A program made the position numbers and the translations under genes. Of a stretch of 64,000 nt of DNA, positions 18,041 through 25,347 are shown one piece after another; the stretch's first letter is position 1; each line of letters opens with the position of its first letter. The stretch comes from JBKHXF01 sp046566145. Lineage in GTDB: Bacteria > Actinomycetota > Nitriliruptoria > Nitriliruptorales > Nitriliruptoraceae. The stretch covers positions 1 to 64,000 of the forward strand of contig JBKHXF010000025.1 in NCBI GenBank assembly GCA_046566145.1, read 5' to 3'. The notes beneath the pieces are model-generated. The model was not told where the DNA came from, ran no database searches, and saw only the letters and a program-made list of their open reading frames with translations.

Positions 18041-19462
18041 TTGGCCGCACCCTGGGACCGCCGCGACCGCGAGGAGCAGGCCCGTGTGCTCGGGCTCGTG
18101 CTGTCGCGCTGGCTGCCGCAGGCGCTGCAGACGTCGCCGTTCTGGGCGGAGGTGGCGCGGGTCGTCGGGCTCGACGCGACCACGGCCCGCGACCTCGAGG
18201 CGCTGCGCCGGCTCCCGCCCGTCCGGCAGGCCGACGTCGCCGGCGCCGGTGGCGTGGGCGGCCCCGGCCTGCTCCAGCGTCCCACCCAGACGCAGGTCCG
18301 CGCGCTCACCGACACCTCGACCCTGCTGCGCATCGCCGGGGCCATCCGGCGCGACGGTCGCGAGGGCGAGCGCCGAGCGCTGCTCGAGGAGTTCAAGCCG
18401 CTGCACGTCACCCGCGGCGGGGTGGGGGACCAGCTCGCCGTCGCCTCGTCGCGCTCCGACCTCGACCGGATGCACCGCGCCGGCGCCCGCGCGGCCGCGC
18501 TGCTCGGGCTGGACGACACCGACGCGCTCGTGTCGGCCGTCCCCGCCGGCCCCCGCGTCGCGTGGTGGGGCGTGCACCACCTCGCGCTCGGCGCCTCGAT
18601 GACGGCGCTGCACCCGCGCGGCGCCGGCGACGCCCTCGAGGACTGCGTCGAGGCCTTCCGGCTCGTGCCCGTCACCGCGGTCGCCGTCCCGGTCGAGGAG
18701 GCCATCGCCCTCGCCGACGTCCTCGGGGCCGCTGGCGCACCCGTCGAGCGCGTCGACACCGTGCTCGTGGTCGGGCCACCGCCGGACACGGCGACCCGCA
18801 CGGACATCGTGGCCGCGTGGCGTGCCGCCGGCGCGGGCGAGGCGGCGCTGCGGGTGCGTGCCCTGTGGGGGCCGAGCGAGTCCCGGGTGCTGTGGGCCGA
18901 GTGCACCGAGGGCGTCCACGGGCTGCACACCTTCCCCGACCTCGAGCACCTCGAGGTCCTCGACCCGCTCAGCGCGGCCGGGATCGCGGGGGTCGCCGAC
19001 GGCGACCTGACCATGACCACGGTGGGGTGGAACGGCACGGCGCTGCTGCGCTACCGCACCGGTGCCTGGGTCGACGGCCTCGACCCGTCGCCGTGCCCCG
19101 GCTGCGGTCGCACGGTCCCCCGCGTGGTCGGCGAGGTGCTGCCCGAGGCGTGGTTCCCGGAGGTCGACGACGGCGAGCAGTGGCTGCGCCTCGACCTGCG
19201 CGGGGTCGCCGCCGAGCTCGCGCGCACGCCCGGCCTGACCACCTGGCGGGCCGAGCTGCGGCCGCCGGCGCGCGACGGCGGGGCCGACCGGCTGGTGCTC
19301 CGCCTCGCCGGCACGCTGCGGGAGGACACCGCGCGCGACCTCGTGGCCCGCGTCGAGCGCGGCACGGGCGTCCGCCCGGCCGAGGTGTCCATCACCGGGG
19401 ACGCCACGGCGGTGGAGCGGGAGGCCGCCGAGCTCGGGTCGGTCTTCGCCGACCTGCGCTGA
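18041..19462 (+). CDS. PaaK-like (phenylacetate-CoA ligase-related) protein, divergent
   Basis: 473 residues from TTG 18041 with GGAGGAG upstream. Overall layout resembles the PaaK branch of adenylate-forming enzymes: an N-terminal helical part with FWAEVARVVGLD and LRRLPPVRQADVA, then ALWGPSESRVLWAEC, FPDLEHLEVLDP, LLRYRTGAWVDGL, the Cys pair CPGCGRTVPRVVGE and a C-terminal small domain. The Ser/Thr/Gly-rich ATP loop expected after the N-terminal part (SSGTTG-type) is not visible; TDTSTLLRIAGAIRRDG occupies that area. It may be a non-ligating pseudoenzyme or use unusual chemistry. It lies alone after etfBA; substrate unknown. Confidence 0.65.
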   Translation: MAAPWDRRDREEQARVLGLVLSRWLPQALQTSPFWAEVARVVGLDATTARDLEALRRLPPVRQADVAGAGGVGGPGLLQRPTQTQVRALTDTSTLLRIAGAIRRDGREGERRALLEEFKPLHVTRGGVGDQLAVASSRSDLDRMHRAGARAAALLGLDDTDALVSAVPAGPRVAWWGVHHLALGASMTALHPRGAGDALEDCVEAFRLVPVTAVAVPVEEAIALADVLGAAGAPVERVDTVLVVGPPPDTATRTDIVAAWRAAGAGEAALRVRALWGPSESRVLWAECTEGVHGLHTFPDLEHLEVLDPLSAAGIAGVADGDLTMTTVGWNGTALLRYRTGAWVDGLDPSPCPGCGRTVPRVVGEVLPEAWFPEVDDGEQWLRLDLRGVAAELARTPGLTTWRAELRPPARDGGADRLVLRLAGTLREDTARDLVARVERGTGVRPAEVSITGDATAVEREAAELGSVFADLR

Positions 19463-19813
19463 GCTCCACCCACGCGACGCCGTGGACAGAGGCAGGCGTT
19501 TCGTGGAAGCGGTTGCCGCCGCCGTGCCGATGATCGGGTACGACCGTCGCGTGGTTGCGACACACGCCACCTCGCTCGCTTCGGTCCGGCGCTCGGGACG
19601 TCCCCGCGGTGCGCGTTCGCCTTCCGGACCGCGGTCGCTCGCAGTCGTTCGGCCGATCCCAAGGCCACTCCCACTCGTCCTCGACACCGGGGCGACCTGA
19701 CCGTGGTTCCGGGCGGCGCAGCCGTGTGGCCGCAACCAGTCAAAACGCTCCGCCGGATCGCCTGCTCGGAACTGACCAGACTGGCGGATCCTCGCTGGTG
19801 CTTGCATCGCGCC

Positions 19814-19867
19814 CATGAGCCCGCTTCGTGCGCCTGAGGCCGTCGTTCGTCACGAAGCGCGCTCATG
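19814..19867. repeat. 17-bp inverted repeat with 20-base spacer
   Basis: Arms CATGAGCCCGCTTCGTG (19814-19830) and CACGAAGCGCGCTCATG (19851-19867) pair at 16 of 17 positions. The 3' arm overlaps a smaller palindrome GCTCATGAGC. It sits in the gene-free stretch, so it could be a regulator site, a terminator-like hairpin or the ends of a lost small element. Confidence 0.6.
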
Positions 19868-20066
19868 AGCGCTCCTTGGTGCACCCCGCTCGAGATCGCC
19901 CGCTTTGAGGTGTTCACCAGGGCGCCGCCCGGTGCGCGAGATGGGCTGCCACGAGACCCACGCGGAACCATGGTTCCGGGCGGAGTTCACCTGGGCCGCG
20001 GATCCACGCACAACGACTCCCCCGTCGACAGGTCAGCGGGGTGCGTCACGAAGATCTGCGCCTGCC

Positions 20067-20072
20067 TTGACG
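20067..20072 (+). promoter_or_regulatory. Candidate -35 element (TTGACG) for the TetR-cupin operon
   Basis: TTGACG placed so that a -10 would fall near 20090-20095 and the start of transcription inside the following palindrome. The -10 is not well conserved. Confidence 0.4.
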
Positions 20073-20097
20073 ACACGGCTCCGGTGTGATCTCCTTA

Positions 20098-20116
20098 ACG
20101 AGAAGATTCTTCTCGT
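20098..20116 (+). promoter_or_regulatory. Perfect 19-bp palindrome, probable TetR operator
   Basis: ACGAGAAGA-T-TCTTCTCGT: two 9-bp arms around one central base, ending 11 bases before the ATG of the adjacent tetR gene. Size, symmetry and position are those of an autoregulatory TetR-family operator covering the start of transcription. Confidence 0.8.
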
Positions 20117-20127
20117 AGAAAGTTCTC

Positions 20128-20727
20128 ATGGCTCCGCGCCCCTACAACATGCAGGCCAGGGCGGACTCGGTCGCCGAGACCCGTGCACGGATCGTCGAGG
20201 CCGCCAAGCAGCTGCACGCGGAGTCGGGTGTGGTGATCACCAGTTGGGAACAGATCGCGGAGCGCGCGGGGGTGGCCACCGCGACCGTGTACCGCCACTT
20301 CCCGTCCGTGGCGGAGCTGGTCACCGCCTGCGCTCGCTCGGTCTTCGACCTGATCGAGCCCCCCTCGCCCGAGGACGCGGCCGCGAAGTTCGCCCGCCTC
20401 GAGGCGCCCGAGGACCGGCTCGAACAGCTCGTGCGCGACTCCTGCGACTGCTACGCCAAGGGAGCCGACTGGCTCCACGCCGCCCACCGCGAGCGGGACT
20501 TCGTGCCGGAGCTGGACACTGCGCTACTGGTCATGGAGGACACCCTCCACGTCCTGGTTGGCGCCGCCTTCGGCTCGGCGCTGTCGGACGAGGACCACGA
20601 GGCCCTGTTCGTCCTGTGCGACTTCCCCTTCTGGTGGTCGCTCACCAACCGTGGCCTCCCGTCCGGCGAGGTCACCCAACGGATCGTACGCCTCGTGCGG
20701 ACCCAGGCCGCCCGCTGCGCGGGCTGA
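20128..20727 (+). CDS. TetR-family transcriptional regulator
   Basis: 199 residues. The N-terminal helix-turn-helix has ETRARIVEAAKQLHAE then WEQIAERAGVATATVYRHFP (~45-65), with a C-terminal ligand domain of TetR_C type. ATG 20128 has only a weak AGAAAG site. The perfect palindrome 11 bases upstream is its likely operator, so it probably represses itself and the cupin gene 12 bp downstream. The ligand cannot be told from sequence. Confidence 0.93.
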   Translation: MAPRPYNMQARADSVAETRARIVEAAKQLHAESGVVITSWEQIAERAGVATATVYRHFPSVAELVTACARSVFDLIEPPSPEDAAAKFARLEAPEDRLEQLVRDSCDCYAKGADWLHAAHRERDFVPELDTALLVMEDTLHVLVGAAFGSALSDEDHEALFVLCDFPFWWSLTNRGLPSGEVTQRIVRLVRTQAARCAG

Positions 20728-20739
20728 GAGGAACCCAGC

Positions 20740-21213
20740 ATGTCGTTCAACCCGGTCGTGCTCGACCCCGGCCAGGGGCAGGGCATCTGGCAGCTCGGCA
20801 ATCGCTTCACCGTCAAGGCCACCGGCGAGCACACCGGCGGTGCCTACAGCCTGCTCGAGCAGGTCTGCGCCGGCGCACCACCACCGCGCCACGTCCACGA
20901 GCACGAGGAGGAGGCGTTCTACGTCCTCGACGGCACCCTGGACGTGCATATCGGCGATCAGGTCGTGCACGCCGGACCGGGTAGCTTCTGCCTCGTCCCC
21001 CGCGGGGTCGAGCACACCTTCGTCAGCACCGGACCCCAGCCCGCACGCACACTCGTCGTGCTCTCCCCGCCCGGGTTCGAGCGCTTCTTCGAGGCCTGCG
21101 AACGACGCTTCCCCGAGACCGACGGCATGCCCACCCCCGACGTCGCCGGCCCCGCTCTGACCGAGCTCGCGGAGGACTACGGCCTGCGCATCGTGGGACC
21201 CCCACCCTCCTGA
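20740..21213 (+). CDS. Cupin-domain protein
   Basis: 157 residues. One cupin barrel with motif 1 HVHEHEEEAFYVLDGTLDV (~50-68) and motif 2 PGSFCLVPRGVEHTF (~83-97). The HxH, Glu and later His can bind one metal ion. A C-terminal helical tail of ~50 residues follows. It is 12 bp after the TetR gene and likely under the same operator. Small cupins of this kind include dioxygenases, isomerases and ligand sensors; the reaction is not assignable here. Confidence 0.85.
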   Translation: MSFNPVVLDPGQGQGIWQLGNRFTVKATGEHTGGAYSLLEQVCAGAPPPRHVHEHEEEAFYVLDGTLDVHIGDQVVHAGPGSFCLVPRGVEHTFVSTGPQPARTLVVLSPPGFERFFEACERRFPETDGMPTPDVAGPALTELAEDYGLRIVGPPPS

Positions 21214-21238
21214 GCGCCGGCAGGGTGGGCGAAGGGCC

Positions 21239-22183
21239 TCATTCGGCCGCGTGCTGCTCGTGACGGTCGGCGAGCCATGCGATGATCGGGCGGGCCACCG
21301 CCTCGGGGTCGGTGACCCAGGGGACGTGGCCGTGGGGGATCACGACCAGCTCGGCGTCGGGGGCGAACCCGGTGGCGCGCTGTCCGACCTCGGGTTGCCC
21401 GAAGGTGTCGTTCTCGCCCCACACGAACAGGGTGGGCAGGTCCAGTTGTCGCAGGTCGTCGGCCGTGATCGACAGCCCAGGACGCGCGCCACGTGGGCCG
21501 ATGACCGAATGAAGCAGCTCGTGCCAGGCGGCGTCGTGGTCGGGAAGGTGCTGCATCGCGACGAGCACGTCGAGCAGCGCCAGGTCGGCCACGCCCTCGC
21601 CGAGTGTCTCGCCCGACATGCGCAACTGGAACCGCGCGGCGCGTCGGGAGGGACGCTGGACGGCGACGAGCAGCCGTCCCAGTCCGCGCACACCGAGCAG
21701 CCGCATCGGTGGCGGTGCCGAGCTGTCGAGCAGCAGGGCCGGGCAGCCGACGTGGACCAGCGCGTCGACCCGTTCGGGGTGGGCCTGGGCGAACCTGGTG
21801 GTCCACCACGACCCCATCGAGTTGGCCACCAGCACTGCGGTGTCCAGCCCGAGCGCGTCCAGGACCTCACCCAGGAACGTCGCGGCCAGCTCCCGCAGGG
21901 TGTCGCGCCGGTGCGGCACGTTCGGGGTGAGCCCGAACCCCGGGCGGTCCACCGCGATGCGCCGGTACCCGTCGAGCCCGGCCAGCAGCCCTGCCCACGC
22001 CGCCCCCGGTGCCCCGCCCCCCTGCACGAACACGAGCGGCGTCCCCTCGCCGACCTCGATCACGTGCGTCCGGCCGATGGACGCCACCGGCAGGTCCCGG
22101 ACGGTCGCGTCCAGCCCGTAGGCATCCAGCAGCTGCCGCTCGGCCCGCGCGTAGCGCGCTACGGGGTCGAGGTTCGTGCCCAT
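21239..22183 (-). CDS. Alpha/beta hydrolase
   Basis: 314 residues. The oxyanion region is FVQGGGAPGAAW (~53), the nucleophile elbow NSMGS (~121), the acid probably Asp in WGENDTFG (~256) and the base His in IPHGHVPWVTDP (~283). A helical cap lies between about 145 and 230. Its overall look resembles C-C bond hydrolases or epoxide/ester hydrolases; the substrate is undetermined. It is transcribed divergently from a TetR gene, with a palindromic site in the shared gap, and is the likely target of that regulator. Confidence 0.9.
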   Translation of the reverse strand: MGTNLDPVARYARAERQLLDAYGLDATVRDLPVASIGRTHVIEVGEGTPLVFVQGGGAPGAAWAGLLAGLDGYRRIAVDRPGFGLTPNVPHRRDTLRELAATFLGEVLDALGLDTAVLVANSMGSWWTTRFAQAHPERVDALVHVGCPALLLDSSAPPPMRLLGVRGLGRLLVAVQRPSRRAARFQLRMSGETLGEGVADLALLDVLVAMQHLPDHDAAWHELLHSVIGPRGARPGLSITADDLRQLDLPTLFVWGENDTFGQPEVGQRATGFAPDAELVVIPHGHVPWVTDPEAVARPIIAWLADRHEQHAAE

Positions 22184-22233
22184 GGATGCTCCTCTTCGAC
22201 GCCGATGGAGATGGCCAGCTCAGTGGACACCGC

Positions 22234-22261
22234 GTAAACCAAAGCCTCCGCTATGCTTTAC
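22234..22261. promoter_or_regulatory. Imperfect 28-bp palindrome, probable TetR operator
   Basis: Arms GTAAACCAAAGC (22234-22245) and GCTATGCTTTAC (22250-22261) pair at 10 of 12 positions around a CTCC spacer. It lies in the 110-bp gap between the divergent hydrolase and tetR genes, 32 bases before the tetR GTG, so one site could control both. Confidence 0.7.
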
Positions 22262-22293
22262 GACTTGTCAAGCAGAGCGAGGAGGGTGCGTCG

Positions 22294-22896
22294 GTGGCCA
22301 ACGAGGCGTACGGCGACCCCGCGACCCGCAGTCGCATCCTGGACGCCGCCTGGGCGCTGACCGAGCAGGGTGCCGAGGTCACGATGGGTGCGGTGGCCGC
22401 CCACGCCGGGGTCTCGCGTCAGGCGGTCTACCTCCACGTCGGCGACCGCGCGGGACTGCTCACCGCGCTGGTGGAGCACATGGACCGCTCGCTCGGCCTC
22501 GACGCGCAGGCCCGCCAGGTGTTCACCGCCCCGACCGGTCTGGAGGCGCTCAAGCGGCTGGTGGCCATGATCGCCGACCACCATCCCCGCATCATCGGGG
22601 TGGCCCGCGTGCTCGACGCCGCCCGGCTGACGGATCCGGACGCGGCTGCCGCCTGGGACGACCGCATGGCCGGCCGCCTCGACGGTGCACGACGGATCGT
22701 CCGACGGCTCGCGGACGAGGGCCAGCTCACACCCACGTGGGACCTCGAGACCGCTGCAACCCTGCTGTACACGCTCACGCTGCCACGCGTGTGGGACGAG
22801 CTCGTCATCCGCCAGGGCTGGACCCCGGACCGGTACCGGGAGCAGCTGACGGCGCTGCTCTGTGCCGCCTTCGTGCACATCGCGCCAGAGGACTGA
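22294..22896 (+). CDS. TetR-family transcriptional regulator
   Basis: 200 residues from GTG 22294; GAGGAGGG lies 8-15 bases upstream. The helix-turn-helix is TRSRILDAAWALTEQ with MGAVAAHAGVSRQAVYLHVG (~28-47). The C-terminal domain is hydrophobic and helical and ends with a segment typical of TetR_C. It is divergent from the alpha/beta hydrolase gene and the shared palindrome is its likely site. A decayed TetR-like fragment follows 80 bp downstream, so the regulator may have been duplicated or replaced. Confidence 0.92.
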   Translation: MANEAYGDPATRSRILDAAWALTEQGAEVTMGAVAAHAGVSRQAVYLHVGDRAGLLTALVEHMDRSLGLDAQARQVFTAPTGLEALKRLVAMIADHHPRIIGVARVLDAARLTDPDAAAAWDDRMAGRLDGARRIVRRLADEGQLTPTWDLETAATLLYTLTLPRVWDELVIRQGWTPDRYREQLTALLCAAFVHIAPED

Positions 22897-22977
22897 GCCC
22901 CCTCGATCTCCGATCGCCGAACCGGCCGGCGCGGTTCACCCGATGGTGAGGTGGGCCTCGACGATGACGGGGAGGTT

Positions 22978-23238
22978 GAGGGGGTCACCCGCCAGCTGCT
23001 GTACCAGCACTTCTCGGGGCGGGGTGCCTTGCTGCTGGAGCTGTCTCGTGCCGTCGACCGTGAGGTCCGAGATCCGATTCGGCAGGCACGGATCGACGCG
23101 GTCTTCCGGGCGCTCGACCGGCCGCGCGACCACGATGCCGACGCGGCACGCACCTACCGGGAGCGCGAGCAGGCCCACCGTGGACGCGGCGCAGAGGTGA
23201 TCCAGCGGCTCGGCGAAGGGCTGCTCCGCAGTGGGTAT
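22978..23238 (+). pseudogene. Decayed TetR-family regulator fragment
   Basis: The plus frame encodes GVTRQLLYQHFSGRGALLLE, the end of a TetR helix-turn-helix with the following helix, then about 60 residues of Arg/Asp-rich sequence without family likeness. The first ~30 residues of the DNA-binding domain and the whole ligand domain are missing. There is no start codon or ribosome site. The frame runs on without a stop into the GT2 gene, which shows only that stops are rare at this GC content. Confidence 0.6.
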
Positions 23239-23437
23239 CCCAGACCACGCGCCTGCTCGAGGAAGCGCTCGTCTCTGCCCAGTAGCGCGCGGAGTCGAGA
23301 GCGGACGCTACTCGTGCGGTGGAGAGGCGGCGCTCGAGCTGGTGGCGACCGGCTCGAGTCCCCGGAATCATGGCCGGTGCGCCGATGCGCCGATGGCCGC
23401 ATCTCACGACTTGCCGGAACATCCCACCGGGCCGGCG

Positions 23438-23443
23438 TAGGCT
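23438..23443 (+). promoter_or_regulatory. Candidate -10 element (TAGGCT) for GT2 gene
   Basis: TAGGCT, 38 bases before GTG 23482. A TTGCCG hexamer at 23411-23416 is 21 bases upstream, longer than the usual spacing. Confidence 0.45.
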
Positions 23444-23481
23444 CTCGGGCGGCCGGCTGCGCGGGCAGGGAGGACGGCGTC

Positions 23482-24333
23482 GTGGTGCGCATCGGGGTCG
23501 TGGTGGTCACCCACGCGTCCGACGACGTGCTGCCGCCGCTGCTCGAGGGCCTCGCGACCCACGAGCCCGACGCCCACGTCGTCGTCGTCGACTCGGCGAG
23601 CCCGGACGGCCCCCCCGAGGTCGGCGCGGTCGAGCTGCTGGCCTGCGCCGAGAACCGGGGGTACGCCGCGGCGGCGAACCGCGGGGCGGCGGCCCTCGCG
23701 CCGCTCCGCTGCGACCACCTCGCCTTCCTCCAACCGGACGTCCGGATCGCCGGACCCACCCTGACCCAGCTCGCGGACGCGCTCGACGCGCGGCCCGAGG
23801 TCGGGATCGCCACCGGCCCGGTGGTCGACACCTCCGGTCGGCGGCTCCCCGCCGCCTGGGGACCGACCTCCGTGCGTCGGGCGCTGGTCTTCGCCGCCGG
23901 CTTCGAGCCGGTCCGGATGCGCTCGGCCGCCGGCGCGATGCTGCGGCGCGTCCCCGTCTCGGACGTGTCGCGCGTGCAGGACGACGTCAAGGTCGAGGGC
24001 CACGTCGGCGGCGGGACGATGGTGGTGCGGCGCGCCTGCTTCGACGAGCTCGGCGGCTTCGACGAGGCGTTCTTCCTCTACTGGGAGGACGCCGACCTGT
24101 GCGCCCGCGCCCGGGCGGCCGGCTGGAGCGTCCGGGTGCTGCCGGCGACGCCCTTCGTCGACCTGCAGGACGGCGCCGGGTCGAACCTCGCCGAGGACGA
24201 CGTGCGGTGGGAGTACTTCTCGTCCGGCGCGCTGCGCTTCGGCGCGAAGCACCTCGTGCCCGGACAGGCCCGCCAGCTCGAGGCCGCCCTGTCGCTCGGG
24301 CGGCGGCTCAAGCACGTCCGCGAGCGCGGCTGA
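23482..24333 (+). CDS. GT2-family glycosyltransferase
   Basis: 283 residues from GTG 23482 with AGGGAGG upstream (GTG 23485 is an alternative). The N-terminal GT-A fold has VVVVTHASDD, VVVDSASPDG (~35) and AENRGYAAAANRGAA (~58). The C-terminal part has DELGGFDEAFFLYWEDADLC (~193-212), the rhamnosyltransferase-like signature. It probably adds a sugar to a cell-surface glycan using a nucleotide or lipid-linked donor. No membrane helix is evident. No polysaccharide partner adjoins it. Confidence 0.85.
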   Translation: MVRIGVVVVTHASDDVLPPLLEGLATHEPDAHVVVVDSASPDGPPEVGAVELLACAENRGYAAAANRGAAALAPLRCDHLAFLQPDVRIAGPTLTQLADALDARPEVGIATGPVVDTSGRRLPAAWGPTSVRRALVFAAGFEPVRMRSAAGAMLRRVPVSDVSRVQDDVKVEGHVGGGTMVVRRACFDELGGFDEAFFLYWEDADLCARARAAGWSVRVLPATPFVDLQDGAGSNLAEDDVRWEYFSSGALRFGAKHLVPGQARQLEAALSLGRRLKHVRERG

Positions 24334-24338
24334 GCCGC

Positions 24339-24359
24339 GCCGGCGGCGTTCACGCCGGC
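24339..24359. terminator. Short GC hairpin between convergent genes
   Basis: GCCGGCG / CGCCGGC arms of 7 bp with a 7-base loop. It spans the end of the GT2 gene region and the stop of the minus-strand gene, so it could serve both directions. Confidence 0.4.
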
Positions 24360-24742
24360 GGCACGACCACCTCGACCTCGAGCGGATCCGCGCCGTCGAG
24401 CAGCGACACGCGCAGGCGCAGGACGCCACCCGCGGGGCCGACGCCCGGGACCAGCCGGACCTCGCCGTTGGAGAACGCCCGGTCGCCCCGTCCGACCGCG
24501 TCGAAGACCTGCAGCGGCGCACCGTCGAGGGTGGCGGTCCAGGCGTCCGGCGGGGGGACGCGGCGGGGCAGCGGCCGCGTGCCGTCCTCGTCGACGCGGG
24601 CGAAGCGCAGGTCGACCCAGGCGTCCCACACCTCGAGCGACAGCAGCACGAGGCGGTGCCCGGCGACGGTGCCGGCGTCGGTCCCGAGCGGGACGGTCCG
24701 CTGGTGGCGGGGCGGTCGGGAGACGGGCGGGGTGTGCGGCAT
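24350..24742 (-). CDS. Hypothetical protein, 130 aa
   Basis: 130 residues from ATG 24742; the ribosome site is weak. Soluble and beta-rich, with an alternating pattern such as RLVLLSLEVWDAWVDLRFAR (~34-53) and VLRLRVSLLDGADPLEVEVV at the end. No signal peptide, membrane segment or catalytic motif is visible. I do not recognise a family. It follows the YbaK-like gene on the same strand by about 30 bp and may share its transcript. Confidence 0.6.
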   Translation of the reverse strand: MPHTPPVSRPPRHQRTVPLGTDAGTVAGHRLVLLSLEVWDAWVDLRFARVDEDGTRPLPRRVPPPDAWTATLDGAPLQVFDAVGRGDRAFSNGEVRLVPGVGPAGGVLRLRVSLLDGADPLEVEVVVPPA

Positions 24743-24773
24743 CGCGGGGTCCCGGAGGGTCGGTGGGGACGGG

Positions 24774-25253
24774 TCAGGCGCCGGCGGCGATCGCGGACAC
24801 GGTGCCCCCGGTGGCGGCGAGCAGCTCGGCGGGCGTGAGCGGCACGCACGTGTCCGGCGTGCCCGCCGCTGCGTGCACCACGTCGAACCCGACCAGGTCG
24901 GGGTCCACCCAGGTCGGCAGCGGGGCCGGGTGCCCGAAGGGGGGCACCCCGCCCACCGCGAAGCCGGTGGCGTCGCGCGCCTCGTCCGCGTCGGCCATGC
25001 GGGCCGTGCCGGCGCCGGCGGCGGCCGCGAGCGCGGCGAGGTCCAGTCGGTTCGCTCCCGAGACGAGCGCCAGGGCCGGCCGCTCGTCGTCGAGCACGAC
25101 CACCAGCGACTTGACGATCTGGGCGACCTCGCAGCCGATCGCGGCGGCGGCGTCGGCGGCCGTGCGCGTCCCGTCGGGGTAGCGCACCGGTGAGAGGTCG
25201 AGCCCGCGGGCACGCGCGGCCTCGGTGAACCGTTCGACGGCGGAGGGTGACAT
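24774..25253 (-). CDS. YbaK/EbsC-family aminoacyl-tRNA deacylase
   Basis: 159 residues, the single-domain length of the YbaK/ProX family that hydrolyses mischarged tRNAs, often Cys-tRNA(Pro) or Ala-tRNA(Pro), in trans. Conserved pieces include the EVAQIVKSLVVV segment with the key Lys (~48), GANRLDLAAL, FAVGGVPPFGHP (~97-108) and a final LTPAELLAATGG. It is divergent from the cysteine desulfurase gene with a 94-bp gap. Exact tRNA specificity cannot be read from sequence. Confidence 0.9.
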   Translation of the reverse strand: MSPSAVERFTEAARARGLDLSPVRYPDGTRTAADAAAAIGCEVAQIVKSLVVVLDDERPALALVSGANRLDLAALAAAAGAGTARMADADEARDATGFAVGGVPPFGHPAPLPTWVDPDLVGFDVVHAAAGTPDTCVPLTPAELLAATGGTVSAIAAGA

Positions 25254-25347
25254 CCGGGGGTTCCTCGTGGGTCGATGGGGGAGGTCGGGACGGCGTCGGG
25301 GTGCCGACGTGGAGCCTAGGGCCGGCCTCGGGCACCCTGTGGGGACG

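Larger units (their letters stand above)
19463..20127. other. 665-bp non-coding, accessory-looking stretch
   Basis: No open frame here has family-like sequence or a usable start, and composition looks less GC-biased than the flanks. It contains a long inverted repeat (19814-19867) and a 13-base direct repeat TGGTTCCGGGCGG at 19704-19716 and 19971-19983. Near its right end lie a TTGACG hexamer (20067-20072) and the TetR palindrome (20098-20116). It may be debris from an old insertion or deletion; no transposase remnant is recognisable. Confidence 0.6.
22897..23481. other. 585-bp region between tetR and GT2 gene, holding a TetR relic
   Basis: Only the TetR-like fragment at 22978-23238 is protein-like. 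The segment 23239-23430 shows no gene or clear repeat. A TAGGCT candidate -10 (23438-23443) and AGGGAGG mark the promoter and ribosome site of the GT2 gene. Confidence 0.65.

Noticed and set aside
19482..19700. A 72-codon plus-strand open frame in the gene-free stretch
   Set aside because: No ribosome site, biased composition without structure, no likeness to any family I know.
15977..19816. A 1279-codon open frame on the minus strand opposite etfBA and the PaaK-like gene
   Set aside because: It has no family-like sequence, is rich in Gly/Arg/Asp/Val repeats and mirrors well-supported plus-strand genes. At this GC content antisense frames stay open by chance.
23239..23430. Continuation of the TetR relic into the GT2 gene as a single fusion protein
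   Set aside because: The linking sequence looks random, and the GT2 gene has its own -10 candidate, ribosome site and start.
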